Positions 1 through 8,481 of a stretch of DNA of 64,000 bases are shown here, piece by piece (the first letter of the stretch is position 1; each line of letters opens with the position of its first letter). The notes under the pieces were generated by a model. The model was not told the origin of the DNA and did not search any database. It was given only the letters and a program-made list of their open reading frames with translations. The stretch is from WVZL01 sp041862375. GTDB taxonomy: Bacteria; Acidobacteriota; Aminicenantia; Aminicenantales; Aminicenantaceae. Both the position numbers and the translations under genes were made by a program. The DNA is taken from contig JBGVTE010000109.1 of NCBI GenBank assembly GCA_041862375.1, forward strand, positions 34,048-98,047. Reading direction: 5' to 3'.

Positions 1-1385
1 GTTGTTCTCAAGTAGCCCATCCCCTTGTGTTTTGCTAAGGCTCCAACACATCCCTCTGTTGAATAGGCATCGCTGGGATAGAATATCACACAGTCTGGAA
101 TCGGCCTAAAAATGGCTAAATCCTCAAGGCCCATCTGAGAAGGACCGTCTGCTCCGATGCTAACACCAACATGAGAACCCACAAATTTTATATTGGAAAA
201 AGAATAGGAAGCCATCCTTATCTGGTCATGAGCTCTGCTGAGGAAAGCTGCAAAAGTGGCGATAAAAGGAAGATAGCCTTTGGCAGCCAAGCCGATGCCT
301 ATCCCTACCATATTCTGTTCTGCTATATAACTTTGGAATGACCTCTGGGGGAAATGCTCAAAAAAATCCTCTGCATAAGTTGAGTTCTTCACATCCCCAT
401 CAAGAGCAATGACAGCATTGTTTATCTTTCCTAAATTTAAAAGTGCATTACCATAGGCTCTCCTCGTAGCAGTGCTATCTCTGTAGACATTCTTTTTAAA
501 ATTATAGCTTTTTATAATTTCTGGTGTGTTAGTATTTTTTGGAGTTTTTACATACTCCTTAGATATAACTTCAGGCATAGGCCCGATTTCCTCAATGGCT
601 TTCTCAAGATCTTCTTTATTCAAGGGTTTACCATGCCATCCATTTTTATCTTCAAGAAAAGAAACTCCTTTACCTTTAATTGTTTTGGCTAAAATAGCGG
701 TCGGACGTCCTTTTCTCTCAGCATTTTTAAAAACAGAAAGTATTTCGTTAATATCATGTCCATCGATCGTTAACACATCCCAGTTAAACGCCTCGAATTT
801 TCTTTGATATGCTTTAATATCGTGTCCATGCATGGTAGGGCCTGATTGGCCAAGGCGGTTGATATCAACAACTGCATAGAGATTATCGAGCCCAGCAAGG
901 GCAGCAAAATTAACTGCTTCCCAAACTCCTCCCTCAGCACACTCACCATCGCCCATCAGGACAAACGTTCTCGCTGCAGACTTTCCTACCTTCATAGCCA
1001 GCGCCATCCCAGCTCCAACCGAGAGCCCTTGTCCCAAGGAACCTGTAGCAGATTTAACCCATCTCATTCGCGGAGTCGGATGTCCCTCGAGATCGCTTGA
1101 GATTTTTCGAAGATTCATCAACTCCTTCATAGGAATTATTCCTGCTTCAGCATAAGCTGCCCATAAAATGGGAGCTGCGTGGCCTTTGGAGAGAACGAAT
1201 TCATCCCCTGCCCAGTCATCAGGATTTTTTGGGTTGTAGCTCATCACATCAAAAAATAAACATGACATCAGATCAGCCATGGATAAACACGTTGTCGGAT
1301 GACCTGAACCAGCTTCTGTTGTCATTTTCAAAGAGTGAATACGGAGCCGTTTAGCTATCGCTTCTAATGCTTCAATCCTATTCAT
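1..1385 (-). CDS. tkt: Transketolase, C-terminus cut by the window edge
   Basis: Thiamine-diphosphate enzyme of the non-oxidative pentose phosphate pathway that moves two-carbon ketol units between sugar phosphates in the cytoplasm. About 461 residues are visible and run off the left edge. The N-terminal ThDP domain has GHPT near residue 30, GSLGQG near 115 and the GDGE...N diphosphate/metal motif near 145-175. A pyrimidine-binding domain begins near residue 300 and carries the AEQNM segment with the catalytic glutamate. Both domains lie on one chain, so this is the full-length single-chain form rather than a split one. The ATG start at 1385 has a strong AAGGAGGG ribosome-binding site just upstream. 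Identity is secure; only the C-terminal domain is outside the window. Confidence 0.93.
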   Translation of the reverse strand, partial: MNRIEALEAIAKRLRIHSLKMTTEAGSGHPTTCLSMADLMSCLFFDVMSYNPKNPDDWAGDEFVLSKGHAAPILWAAYAEAGIIPMKELMNLRKISSDLEGHPTPRMRWVKSATGSLGQGLSVGAGMALAMKVGKSAARTFVLMGDGECAEGGVWEAVNFAALAGLDNLYAVVDINRLGQSGPTMHGHDIKAYQRKFEAFNWDVLTIDGHDINEILSVFKNAERKGRPTAILAKTIKGKGVSFLEDKNGWHGKPLNKEDLEKAIEEIGPMPEVISKEYVKTPKNTNTPEIIKSYNFKKNVYRDSTATRRAYGNALLNLGKINNAVIALDGDVKNSTYAEDFFEHFPQRSFQSYIAEQNMVGIGIGLAAKGYLPFIATFAAFLSRAHDQIRMASYSFSNIKFVGSHVGVSIGADGPSQMGLEDLAIFRPIPDCVIFYPSDAYSTEGCVGALAKHKGMGYLRT

Positions 1386-1537
1386 TGGGAATTACCCTCC
1401 TTTTTAAAATAATGTTCTTTATTATTAAAATCCTCTGTCATTCTTGTCGTTCTAATAAATGCTTTATAAAAAATCTCTATGGCGAGTTTAAAGTCAGGAA
1501 CCAACTTTTCTTTTGAACAACTAGTTTTTTTGTATTT

Positions 1538-1566
1538 TCCATAAAGGTCAAGAAAAAAAATGTCAA
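1538..1566 (-). promoter_or_regulatory. Candidate sigma-70 promoter for transketolase
   Basis: On the minus strand a perfect TTGACA lies 17 nt from TATGGA, about 150 nt upstream of the transketolase start. It sits in the 308-nt AT-rich gap shared with the divergent PIG-L gene. Assignment rests only on spacing and consensus match. Confidence 0.4.
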
Positions 1567-1636
1567 AGAAGCTTTATTGATAATTTCTAACCATAAATGA
1601 AAGAGGAAACATCTTTATCCAGGAATTGAAAAGTAA

Positions 1637-1665
1637 TTGTAGCAAAGAGCAATATGATATACAAT
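1637..1665 (+). promoter_or_regulatory. Candidate promoter for the PIG-L deacetylase
   Basis: TTGTAG, a 17-nt spacer and TACAAT end 28 nt before the ATG at 1694. It is a moderate match to the sigma-70 consensus in an AT-rich region where chance matches are common. Confidence 0.33.
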
Positions 1666-1693
1666 TTTTAATTACAATTTAAGAAAAAAAAGC

Positions 1694-2404
1694 ATGAAAA
1701 TGACGGAAAAAATAGCTGATATTTTAGTCATTACTCCCCATCCCGATGATGCTGAATTCGGAGTTGCAGGAACAGTTGTCAATTGGGTCCGCCAAGAAAA
1801 AATTGTTGTTTATCTCGTTTGCACTAACGGAGATAAAGGGACAGAAGATCCGAAAGTAAGTCCAGGAGAACTGGCTCGATTAAGAGAAAAAGAGCAGCTT
1901 GATGCTGCCAAGATTTTAGGAGTAAATGAAGTTATCTTCCTTCACCATCCAGACCAGAGCATAGAAGACACGCCTGAATTCAGGAAAGAAATTGTCAGGT
2001 ATATAAGAATTTACAAGCCAGAGATTGTGGTAACCGCAGATCCTTACCGTCGTTACATCTGGCATAGAGACCACAGAATTGTAGGGCGAGTGACATTAGA
2101 TGCTGTGTTCCCCTATGCCAGGGATAGGTGGGCTTATCCTGATTTGCTCGAAGAAGGTCTCATGCCGCATAAAGTAAAAGAAGTATGGCTCTGGGCTCCA
2201 GAAGATAGGGATATAAATTTCCGATCTGATATCACCAATACTTTTGAAATAAAGCTTAAAGCCTTACGAAGTCATAAGAGTCAGATAAAAGAATCCTTTT
2301 CCTCTGAGATGGAGAAATGGTTATGTATGCGGGCCAAAACCCTGGCAGAAGGAGAAAAGTTTAAACTGGCTGAAGGATTTCATCGGGTTGAGATATGGTG
2401 GTAG
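1694..2404 (+). CDS. PIG-L (LmbE) family deacetylase
   Basis: Zinc-dependent N-deacetylase of the PIG-L/LmbE family, which removes acetyl groups from GlcNAc-containing small molecules or glycolipids. At 236 residues it is close to the size of BshB/MshB. The metal motif HPDDAEFG lies at residues 15-22 and the HRDH segment near 125-128 supplies the other expected ligand. There is no signal peptide, so it is probably cytoplasmic. The ribosome-binding site is weak (an A-rich tract). It is followed by a broken methyltransferase and, convergently, by a GT4 glycosyltransferase and a GNAT protein, which hints at a small glycoconjugate or thiol pathway. The exact substrate cannot be assigned. Confidence 0.85.
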   Translation: MKMTEKIADILVITPHPDDAEFGVAGTVVNWVRQEKIVVYLVCTNGDKGTEDPKVSPGELARLREKEQLDAAKILGVNEVIFLHHPDQSIEDTPEFRKEIVRYIRIYKPEIVVTADPYRRYIWHRDHRIVGRVTLDAVFPYARDRWAYPDLLEEGLMPHKVKEVWLWAPEDRDINFRSDITNTFEIKLKALRSHKSQIKESFSSEMEKWLCMRAKTLAEGEKFKLAEGFHRVEIWW

Positions 2405-2488
2405 CACAATTTATTGAATTTATTAGTGAAGATACAAGTATAACAGCTACAGCTACTTTTAATTTCTCAACAGAAAATATGAAAAGCT

Positions 2489-3129
2489 ATGCTTCCGAAA
2501 ATACCAAAACAGCTCCTTAAACTCTATGAGCCTGCTTCCGTATGGGAGTCTTTTATTTACGGGCCAGGTGGCGCCTCTGCCCCTATGAACTGATTGAGTC
2601 CCTTCTCCCTCGGACAGGTAAGATCCTCAACTTCGGATGCGGCTATGGGATTCTCACTAACCTCATCTCTTCCAAGGTACCTTCCTGATCTGTTCTCGGT
2701 GTCGATTTGAGTCCAAAAAGAATCAAGAGGGCAAAGCGCTCAATAAAAAACCGCAACAATATTAATTTCATTTGTTGTGATATTAGCAGATTGGAAATAG
2801 ACAGCTTTGATGCTGTTGTCCTGACAGATGTAGCCCATCACATTGATGACGACACCATAAAAGTAATACTCGAGAAAATCAATTCTTGCTTACAGAGCAA
2901 AGGAATGCTTGTTATTTTGGATGTGGATAAAAAACCTTTTTGGAAATTCTGTATGAATTACTCAATTGACAGTCTGCTCAATCCCAGGGACTGCTTATAT
3001 TATCGCTCACTCGAAGAAATACAATTTTTGCTTGAAAAATATCCTCTCATTCTAGAAAGAATTATCCCTGCCCATAAAGGCTTGCCCTTATCAGATATCA
3101 TCTACTTATACAGAAAAAAGTCTCCCTAA
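2489..3129 (+). pseudogene. Class I SAM methyltransferase, broken by a frameshift and an in-frame TGA
   Basis: The pieces read as one methyltransferase. An ATG at 2489 opens one frame (start of domain, ...LLKLYEPASVWES). Near 2545 the homologous reading moves to another frame (...CPYELIESLLPRTGKILNFGCGYGIL), where FGCGYG is the SAM-binding motif I. A TGA at about 2686-2688 then interrupts the same frame before GVDLSPKRIKRAK (motif II) and the rest up to 3129. Taken alone, the downstream part would be a 140-residue protein starting at TTG 2707 that lacks the SAM-binding glycine loop. Two independent lesions favour a decayed gene, although sequencing error cannot be excluded. The C-terminal part keeps the TDVAHHIDD and DVDKKPFWK segments typical of small-molecule methyltransferases. 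Confidence 0.75.
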
Positions 3130-3230
3130 CAAATGAAGATGCATATCTCTAAGAAGATAATTTTAATACAAGATTTCTGAGTTTACTTAAAATTAATACG
3201 AACTGCTGTACTAAGCTGAGCAAGACTGGG

Positions 3231-4520
3231 TTAAGCAGACTGAGGCCTTTCATCGGGTTGTGTTAGATTATCTTCGTATACACTCGACTTAACCATCTCT
3301 TTGAAAAACGTGTACGTTTCCTCCGCTGTTTTATTCCAGGAGAATCTACTAATTATATTCTTGCGTACTTTCTTTCTATCCCATAAAGTATTTCTCTGAG
3401 AAAAGAAATGGTTTAAAGAAAAAAACAATGAATCGGGATCACCGGGATTAAAGTAAAATCCATTCTTCCCTTCTTCAATGATAGTAATCATCTCATTAAT
3501 TCTCGAACCCACAACTGGAGTCCCACAAGCTAACGCTTCAATAACTACCAAGCCAAAGGACTCATAGAGAGACGGCATGACTAAAACATCAGCAGCAGAA
3601 TAGTAATTCTTCAGTTGATTTTGCTTCTTGGATCCAATGAAAAGAACCTTATCTTGCATTCTGCTCACTTCAATTAAATCCTTAATCACGGTGATTTCTC
3701 TATTCTTCAGATGCTCAGAGGATACACTTCCTCCACCGACAATCACTAATTTTAATTTATTGTACAAAAAAGGGACTTTTCTCTTCATTATATAAAGGGT
3801 TTCAATTAGAGTAGACAGGCTTTTTACGGGTTCAATACGACCAACATACAAGATTATTTTATCCTCTTCTCTAAATCCTAATTCATTTCGCGCTTCCTTA
3901 CTGTCTTGTGGATAAAAGCGCTGTTCATTCACACCGGGATAAATAATCCTTATCTTTAAAGGAGATATTTTATATTCTCTGCATAAGCTTTTCTTCTCAT
4001 GCTCTGAAGATGAAATAACTGCATCTGAGATATGAGTAAGATGACGTTCTACTCTAAGCCTGTTTACTTGCTCTTCATATCTATCCTTTTCTGCTCTTTT
4101 CTTTAGAAAAGCCAGAGTATGAAAGGTATGAATGAGAGGAAGATGGTACTTTTGCCTTATCCATTCTCCTATAAGGCCAGAAAGCCAGTAATGACTATAA
4201 ACAAGGTCATATGTAATCTGATTTCCTATAATAAATTCCTCAAAATTTCTTAAAAATTCAGGCAAAAAACCATAGAGGTTTTTACGACTAACAGGACTTT
4301 CTGGACCACCTTTTAAATGAATGACCCTTACTCTAGGAGATATCTTCCTAATCCCCCTTATTCTAGAATTTTGGGTTCGAGTAAATATGTCCATGGTGAC
4401 TTCGGGAAAACGCGTAATAGCAGAGCTCAACTCTCTTAAATACACATTCATTCCTCCTGTTCCATCTCCTCCTAGGAGAGAAAATGGACAGCAGTGAAAG
4501 CTTATTGTGCAAATATTCAT
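3231..4520 (-). CDS. Family 4 glycosyltransferase (MshA-like)
   Basis: Retaining GT-B glycosyltransferase of 429 residues using a nucleotide-sugar donor. The N-terminal glycine loop GGDGTGGMNVYLREL (residues 18-32) resembles MshA and sucrose-phosphate synthase relatives. The C-terminal Rossmann domain has YVGRIEPVKS near 225 and the donor-binding ESFGLVVIEALACGTPVVGS near 320-340. It starts 3 nt after the stop of the upstream GNAT gene, so the two are very likely cotranscribed and translationally linked; no separate strong ribosome-binding site is seen. The acceptor is unknown. GT4 plus nearby PIG-L resembles the first steps of bacillithiol or mycothiol synthesis, but no BshC or MshC homologue is present here. 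Confidence 0.87.
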   Translation of the reverse strand: MNICTISFHCCPFSLLGGDGTGGMNVYLRELSSAITRFPEVTMDIFTRTQNSRIRGIRKISPRVRVIHLKGGPESPVSRKNLYGFLPEFLRNFEEFIIGNQITYDLVYSHYWLSGLIGEWIRQKYHLPLIHTFHTLAFLKKRAEKDRYEEQVNRLRVERHLTHISDAVISSSEHEKKSLCREYKISPLKIRIIYPGVNEQRFYPQDSKEARNELGFREEDKIILYVGRIEPVKSLSTLIETLYIMKRKVPFLYNKLKLVIVGGGSVSSEHLKNREITVIKDLIEVSRMQDKVLFIGSKKQNQLKNYYSAADVLVMPSLYESFGLVVIEALACGTPVVGSRINEMITIIEEGKNGFYFNPGDPDSLFFSLNHFFSQRNTLWDRKKVRKNIISRFSWNKTAEETYTFFKEMVKSSVYEDNLTQPDERPQSA

Positions 4521-4523
4521 ATT

Positions 4524-5528
4524 TCAGTTCACTTTAAAACTCAGAAATATCTTGAATATACTATTTTCATCAGCACCAAAGTTATATTTGTATCTTTCGT
4601 CTCCCCTTAAAAAATTTACTTCCTTTTTTTGTTCTTTAATTGCCTGTCTCAAGGAGTGATCAAAGAGGAATAAACCTGGACTGTACCAGGCAAAATTACT
4701 ATTATAGGCAGAATTATAAAAATAAACACGATTAAAATAAGTAAAATTTAAGAGTGCTGCAATAATTTCACCCTGACAGAATAAAAAATTTAATTCAACC
4801 CAGCCTCTGAGGGAAAAACTGTCAATTATTTCGCTGAAAAAATCGGTCATTCCTTTCCTCTGCCAAAATTTTGCTTTAGAAGGAGAGCTCTTTTTGTGGA
4901 AGAGTATAAAATCTTCAGCATGTACCTGTAATTTCCTTCTTTCCGTTATTCTTAAAGTTTTTATTTCTCTCAGAGAATATGTTCTTCTCAGCTTGCGCCG
5001 GAGCTCGTGGCGATCTTTTTTGTCTAACCCGGATAAATATTCCTCATAAGAAGAAGGAAGAGTAATGTAAGGGATTACACCGTTTTCTAGGCAGGTAAAC
5101 GTAAGCTCATAGCCTGAGGCTAACTCAGGCAACATAGCTAATGTCGGAGATGAATGCCTTATATTTATTAATTCTATTTTTTCTATTTCAGAAAAATTAA
5201 GTTTTACATATTCTAGAAATTTCTTAAAAAATTCATTTCTAATTTCTTTAGCTGTAATAAAATCACAATAATCTGTAACTTCTTGACTGGCAATAAACTT
5301 CAGTATCCTGCCATTTAACATTAAAGGGGCAATTCCTATTACTCTTCCCCTTTCGTCTCTAAAGATAAGGATTTTCATGGAATTATCTTCAGAAAAACAT
5401 TTCCACCATGAAGAGAACCACTCATTGGTCAAAAAAATGCAGTTCTGCCCTGAAGAGTATAATAATTCATTCCACGCCTCTCTGACTTCTTCTAAACCTT
5501 CAAGTGTTGTAATTCTTTCTACTTCCAT
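4524..5528 (-). CDS. GNAT/FemAB-like acetyltransferase (CelD/BcsL type)
   Basis: A 334-residue protein of the large Acetyltransf_6 type found in exopolysaccharide and glycoconjugate clusters. Features include an N-terminal domain ending in EWFSSWWKCF and a second GNAT-like core with FHKKSSPSKAKFW followed by ...WVELNFLFCQGEIIAALLNF, where the protein adjusts its own product pool. No signal peptide is present. It is the first gene of a two-gene unit with the GT4 transferase, so it likely modifies the same sugar product. The acyl group (acetyl, or aminoacyl as in FemAB) cannot be told from sequence. Confidence 0.72.
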   Translation of the reverse strand: MEVERITTLEGLEEVREAWNELLYSSGQNCIFLTNEWFSSWWKCFSEDNSMKILIFRDERGRVIGIAPLMLNGRILKFIASQEVTDYCDFITAKEIRNEFFKKFLEYVKLNFSEIEKIELINIRHSSPTLAMLPELASGYELTFTCLENGVIPYITLPSSYEEYLSGLDKKDRHELRRKLRRTYSLREIKTLRITERRKLQVHAEDFILFHKKSSPSKAKFWQRKGMTDFFSEIIDSFSLRGWVELNFLFCQGEIIAALLNFTYFNRVYFYNSAYNSNFAWYSPGLFLFDHSLRQAIKEQKKEVNFLRGDERYKYNFGADENSIFKIFLSFKVN

Positions 5529-5677
5529 AGGTTAAATAGGATATCATAATTTCTTAAAAATTTTGACCTTTTCTAAAAAAACAACAAAAAATTGATTACT
5601 ACAAAAGTATCTACTTCATAAATTTTGCAGTTCTGATTTGCGAGACAGGCTGAGTTTATCAAGAATGAGGTAGAATT

Positions 5678-5797
5678 ATGATGAAAATATTGATTATAAA
5701 TCCTAACAGTGATCCAAAAATGACTGAAGAAGTTCAAAATCATGCAGATAATTATTCAATTTGTTCTTACCAAATGATTCAAATACATATAAAATAA
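5678..5797 (+). pseudogene. N-terminal remnant of an Asp/Glu/hydantoin racemase-type gene
   Basis: A 39-codon reading frame begins ATG ATG AAA ATA and encodes KILIINPNSDPKMTEEV, the characteristic first strand and phosphate-loop-like NPNSD segment of hydantoin/aspartate racemases. It then ends abruptly at a TAA. A GAATGAGG ribosome-binding site precedes it. Nothing of the remaining roughly 200 residues is found before the next gene, so it appears to be a deletion remnant. The match is short, so confidence is moderate. Confidence 0.5.
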
Positions 5798-5811
5798 CAG
5801 AGGAGAAAAGA

Positions 5812-6309
5812 ATGAAGATAACAGAAAGCGAACAGATAATATACGATGTTTTAAAGAAACTCAGTATTTCCTACGTTCGTTACGAACATCCACCTGTTTT
5901 TACAGTAGAACAAGCTGAACAGCATTGGGGAAACATTCCTGGCTCCCATTGCAAAAATCTCTTTCTACGCAACAAAAAAGGTAACCACCACTATTTAATC
6001 ATCTTTGAACACTCTAAGAAAGCAGACCTCAAAGCACTGGCAAATAAGCTTGGAGAAGATAAGCTCAGCTTTGCCTCTCCCGAACGATTAGAGAAATACT
6101 TAGGATTATCAACTGGTGCAGTTTCTCCTTTTGGCTTGATCAATGATAGTAAAAAAGAGGTTGAGGTTATAATCGATCAGAGCTTAAAAAGTGCTGGACG
6201 TATCAATTTTCACCCCAATGTCAACACTGCAACAATAGGAGTTGATTTTAAGGATTTTGGACTATTCTTAACATCGTGTGGAAACAGAGTGCGCTATCTT
6301 CAATTTTAA
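5812..6309 (+). CDS. YbaK/ProX-type aminoacyl-tRNA deacylase
   Basis: Trans-editing protein of the YbaK/ProXp family, which hydrolyses mischarged aminoacyl-tRNA (typically Ala-tRNA-Pro) in the cytoplasm. At 165 residues it is the standard stand-alone length. Typical elements are YEHPPVFTVEQA near residues 22-33, the CKNLFLRNKKG segment with the conserved lysine/asparagine pair near 46-55, and GLSTGAVSPFGL near 103-114, the substrate-binding loop of this family. The ATG at 5812 is chosen because GGAGAAAAG lies directly upstream; an in-frame TTG 51 nt earlier lacks a site. Confidence 0.88.
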   Translation: MKITESEQIIYDVLKKLSISYVRYEHPPVFTVEQAEQHWGNIPGSHCKNLFLRNKKGNHHYLIIFEHSKKADLKALANKLGEDKLSFASPERLEKYLGLSTGAVSPFGLINDSKKEVEVIIDQSLKSAGRINFHPNVNTATIGVDFKDFGLFLTSCGNRVRYLQF

Positions 6310-6346
6310 AAATTCATTCTTTTTAGGTTCGATGTTTCATTAGAGT

Positions 6347-6425
6347 AAGCATCTTTTTTTCCGTGATAAGGAAAGACAAGTGTGGGTATACGGTGAAGAA
6401 GGTCGTAACGGAAAAAAAGATGCTT
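6347..6425. repeat. Palindromic element: 18-bp perfect inverted repeat
   Basis: AAGCATCTTTTTTTCCGT (6347-6364) is repeated as its exact reverse complement at 6408-6425 around a 43-nt loop. The arm sequence resembles the arms of the hairpin at 58398-58470 (shared GTAAGCAT, TTTT and CCGTGAT), suggesting a dispersed palindrome family rather than a simple terminator. It lies in the 343-nt gap before the parA-like gene; the rest of that gap holds only the promoter at 6463. Confidence 0.7.
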
Positions 6426-6462
6426 CATTCATTATATTTTCAGGTGAAATTATTTTAAAATT

Positions 6463-6491
6463 TTGACATCATATTTTTCCTGTGCTATAAG
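6463..6491 (+). promoter_or_regulatory. Strong extended -10 promoter for the parA-like operon
   Basis: TTGACA, 17-nt spacer, TATAAG, with TGTGC immediately before the -10 (extended TGN). The first eight bases (TTGACATC) and the last eleven (TGTGCTATAAG) are identical at the promoter at 7858. The predicted leader to the GTG at 6653 is about 155 nt. Confidence 0.68.
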
Positions 6492-6652
6492 TTTTTCTGC
6501 AAGGAATTGGAGAGAAAAGATATAGAAGCGGGGTAAGGTTAGGTTTGCAATTAAAGCAAATTTCTATACTAAATACGATTTAATCTAGAAGATCATGCCT
6601 CTGACAACAGCGGATAATGATACATAGTAAGAGTTACTAAAACAGAGGAAAA

Positions 6653-7414
6653 GTGATATTAAAAAAAATAGCAATCGCAACATCTAAGGGTGGTGTCGGC
6701 AAGACAGTTACAGCCATCAATCTTGGAGCCGGCCTTGCCCAAGAAGGAAAGAGGGTATTGATTGTGGACTGTGACCCACAGGGAAATGTCGGAGGTCACT
6801 TTAACATATCCTCAGAACACACCCTTTCGGATCTACTTTCTGCAGGCCATCGGGATGTGATTATCGAAATTCGGGAAAATTTAGACATCATCGCATCAGG
6901 ACGAAAAGAACTATACAATGCTCAGAGGGAATTAACCAAAGACGACTTTGGAATATTCAAATTTGAAGAACGAATATCTTTCATACAAGAATATGATTAT
7001 GATTTTGTTTTTTGCGACTTCTCACCTTCAGATACCCTAATCAACAGAGCTGCACTTATCTTCTGCAATCAACTTTTAATTCCAATAAATCCAGGCATAG
7101 ATGCTATCATGGGAGCCGAGAGATATATTGAACTGGCCCAAGAAATCTCATCCAAGGGGAAGAAAACGATTGATATTTTTGGCATTTTGATAAACTTGTA
7201 TGAACGAAATACAGTAATCTCGAAAGAGATTGATATTGTGGCGAGAGAAAGGTGGGGAGCAAAAGTATTCAAGACAAAAATAAGGAAGAACGTTTCCATA
7301 GGAGAAGCAAGGATTAATAATCAAACAATCTTCGAGTATTCTCCTCGCTCTAACGGAGCTAAAGATTTTAAAGCACTAACAGCGGAGGTTCTCAATGTCA
7401 GCAAAGAAGCTTGA
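6653..7414 (+). CDS. ParA/Soj-family partitioning ATPase
   Basis: Deviant Walker A ATPase of the ParA/MinD superfamily, 253 residues, which positions DNA or protein cargo using ATP-dependent nucleoid or membrane binding. KGGVGKT lies at residues 12-18 with the signature lysine, DCDPQGN at 40-46, and a Walker B-like DFVFCDFSPS near 120-128. It starts with GTG behind GAGGAAAA. Its stop overlaps the next gene by 20 nt and a bactofilin follows. No parB or parS is visible, so cargo positioning (for example of bactofilin or an envelope complex) is as likely as chromosome segregation. It belongs to the orphan ParA class rather than the chromosomal soj-spo0J pair. Confidence 0.86.
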   Translation: MILKKIAIATSKGGVGKTVTAINLGAGLAQEGKRVLIVDCDPQGNVGGHFNISSEHTLSDLLSAGHRDVIIEIRENLDIIASGRKELYNAQRELTKDDFGIFKFEERISFIQEYDYDFVFCDFSPSDTLINRAALIFCNQLLIPINPGIDAIMGAERYIELAQEISSKGKKTIDIFGILINLYERNTVISKEIDIVARERWGAKVFKTKIRKNVSIGEARINNQTIFEYSPRSNGAKDFKALTAEVLNVSKEA

Positions 7415-7805
7415 CTTAGGGAAAGCAGTAGAGAGAGAGCTCTACGAGCCTAAATTAATGGGCAAACAGGCCAGAAAACCAGAAAAAGTGGATAAAAATC
7501 AAAAAAGAGACGTGAATTCTCAATCTTTTGAAATACGGTTGAAGACGAAGGCAGACGAGGAAAGGACTAAGTTAGCTGTTGAAAACCTTGAGATAGGCAT
7601 GACACCTGATGAAGTTATTAAAGCAGTGGGAAAACCAAATTCTACATTAGAGTGGTACACTGGAAATTTGAAGTACAATTATGGAGATGTTTGGGTAGTT
7701 ATCGAAGATGGAGCTGTTACATGTCTAGTGAAGGCAGAACACTTTGAAAAATATTGGAGCAGAAGCGATTATGAAACTCGTAATCCACAAGCCATAGTCA
7801 AATAA
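7395..7805 (+). CDS. Small protein with BamE/SmpA-like C-terminal domain, ParA partner candidate
   Basis: A 136-residue protein whose start overlaps the end of the ParA-like gene, implying coupled translation. The first 45 residues are highly charged and lysine-rich (MSAKKLDLGK, KQARKPEKVDKNQKR) and probably disordered. The C-terminal part has LEIGMTPDEVIKAVGKPN, the helix-turn typical of the SmpA/OmlA/BamE fold. There is no lipobox or signal peptide, so it is not a canonical BamE. Basic N-terminal tails on proteins encoded beside ParA often stimulate its ATPase, so an adaptor role is plausible. That is inference. Confidence 0.6.
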   Translation: MSAKKLDLGKAVERELYEPKLMGKQARKPEKVDKNQKRDVNSQSFEIRLKTKADEERTKLAVENLEIGMTPDEVIKAVGKPNSTLEWYTGNLKYNYGDVWVVIEDGAVTCLVKAEHFEKYWSRSDYETRNPQAIVK

Positions 7806-7857
7806 TCCAATGTTTAATAAAGATTATAAAGGTATGAAGAAAACGCTGCATACTCAT

Positions 7858-7886
7858 TTGACATCAAATATCTCTTGTGCTATAAG
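7858..7886 (+). promoter_or_regulatory. Extended -10 promoter for bactofilin
   Basis: TTGACA, 17-nt spacer, TATAAG, again with TGTGC before the -10. It starts TTGACATC like the promoter at 6463, even though the spacer middle differs. The predicted leader to ATG 8026 is about 135 nt. Confidence 0.68.
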
Positions 7887-8025
7887 TCCTTTTGCCTTTC
7901 AATATAAAAATATAAGTGCACCTTTATTCAGATAAGAACGGAAGAAAATCGAGGAATATTATAAATTAAAAAAATAATTATTACCCAGGAATATTAGAAG
8001 AAACTTCACTGAGGAGGGATGTGAG

Positions 8026-8448
8026 ATGAAACTTAGTCCATCAGCATTAGGAAAGACCGAAAAAGCGGAGACAACATCCATCATGGAAGGAATCAGTATT
8101 ATAGGTGATATAAAGGGCAGTCACAATTTAACTCTGAACGGCGACCTCGAAGGAAAGATAGACCTTTCTGCACTTTTGACAGTGGGAAAGACTGGAAGAT
8201 TCAAAGGGGAGGTAAAAGCAGAGTACGTTATTATCGAAGGCGATATGGAAGGAAAAGTAGTTGCCAATGAAAAGGTAGAGTTACGCGGCGGCGCCAAATA
8301 TAGAGGAGAAATACTTGCACCTTCAGTAATGATTTCAGATACAGCCTTCTTTGACGGCAATGTAAAGATGATGAGAGAAGGAGTGGAGTCGCAGGTATTG
8401 GATATAACTGAAAAAACTCCACCTGCCGAAGAGAAAAGCGCCGAATAA
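8026..8448 (+). CDS. Bactofilin (polymer-forming cytoskeletal protein)
   Basis: A 140-residue bactofilin (DUF583). These proteins self-assemble without nucleotide into filaments at the inner membrane and scaffold cell-wall enzymes, stalks or ParAB machinery. The core (about residues 20-115) is a right-handed beta-helix made of short turns: ISIIGDIKG, LTLNGDLEGKI, LTVGKTGRFKGEV, VIIEGDMEGKV, VELRGGAKYRGEI. Short proline-containing, charged tails flank it, as is usual. GGAGG lies 9 nt upstream of the ATG. In Myxococcus, bactofilins work with ParA-type segregation factors; here a ParA lies directly upstream. A clear intrinsic terminator follows. Confidence 0.92.
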   Translation: MKLSPSALGKTEKAETTSIMEGISIIGDIKGSHNLTLNGDLEGKIDLSALLTVGKTGRFKGEVKAEYVIIEGDMEGKVVANEKVELRGGAKYRGEILAPSVMISDTAFFDGNVKMMREGVESQVLDITEKTPPAEEKSAE

Positions 8449-8481
8449 GTCTAACTAATACAAGTCAATTAAGCCAATAAA

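Noticed and set aside
2686..2688. Selenocysteine or recoded TGA
   Set aside because: No SECIS-like hairpin or selenoprotein context; a second lesion (frameshift) is present nearby, so decay is simpler.
2707..3129. Intact small methyltransferase
   Set aside because: Sequence upstream in the same frame continues the SAM domain across a TGA; alone it lacks the FGCGYG loop.
1694..5528. Complete bacillithiol or mycothiol operon
   Set aside because: No BshC or MshC cysteine-adding enzyme; only GT4 and PIG-L resemblance.
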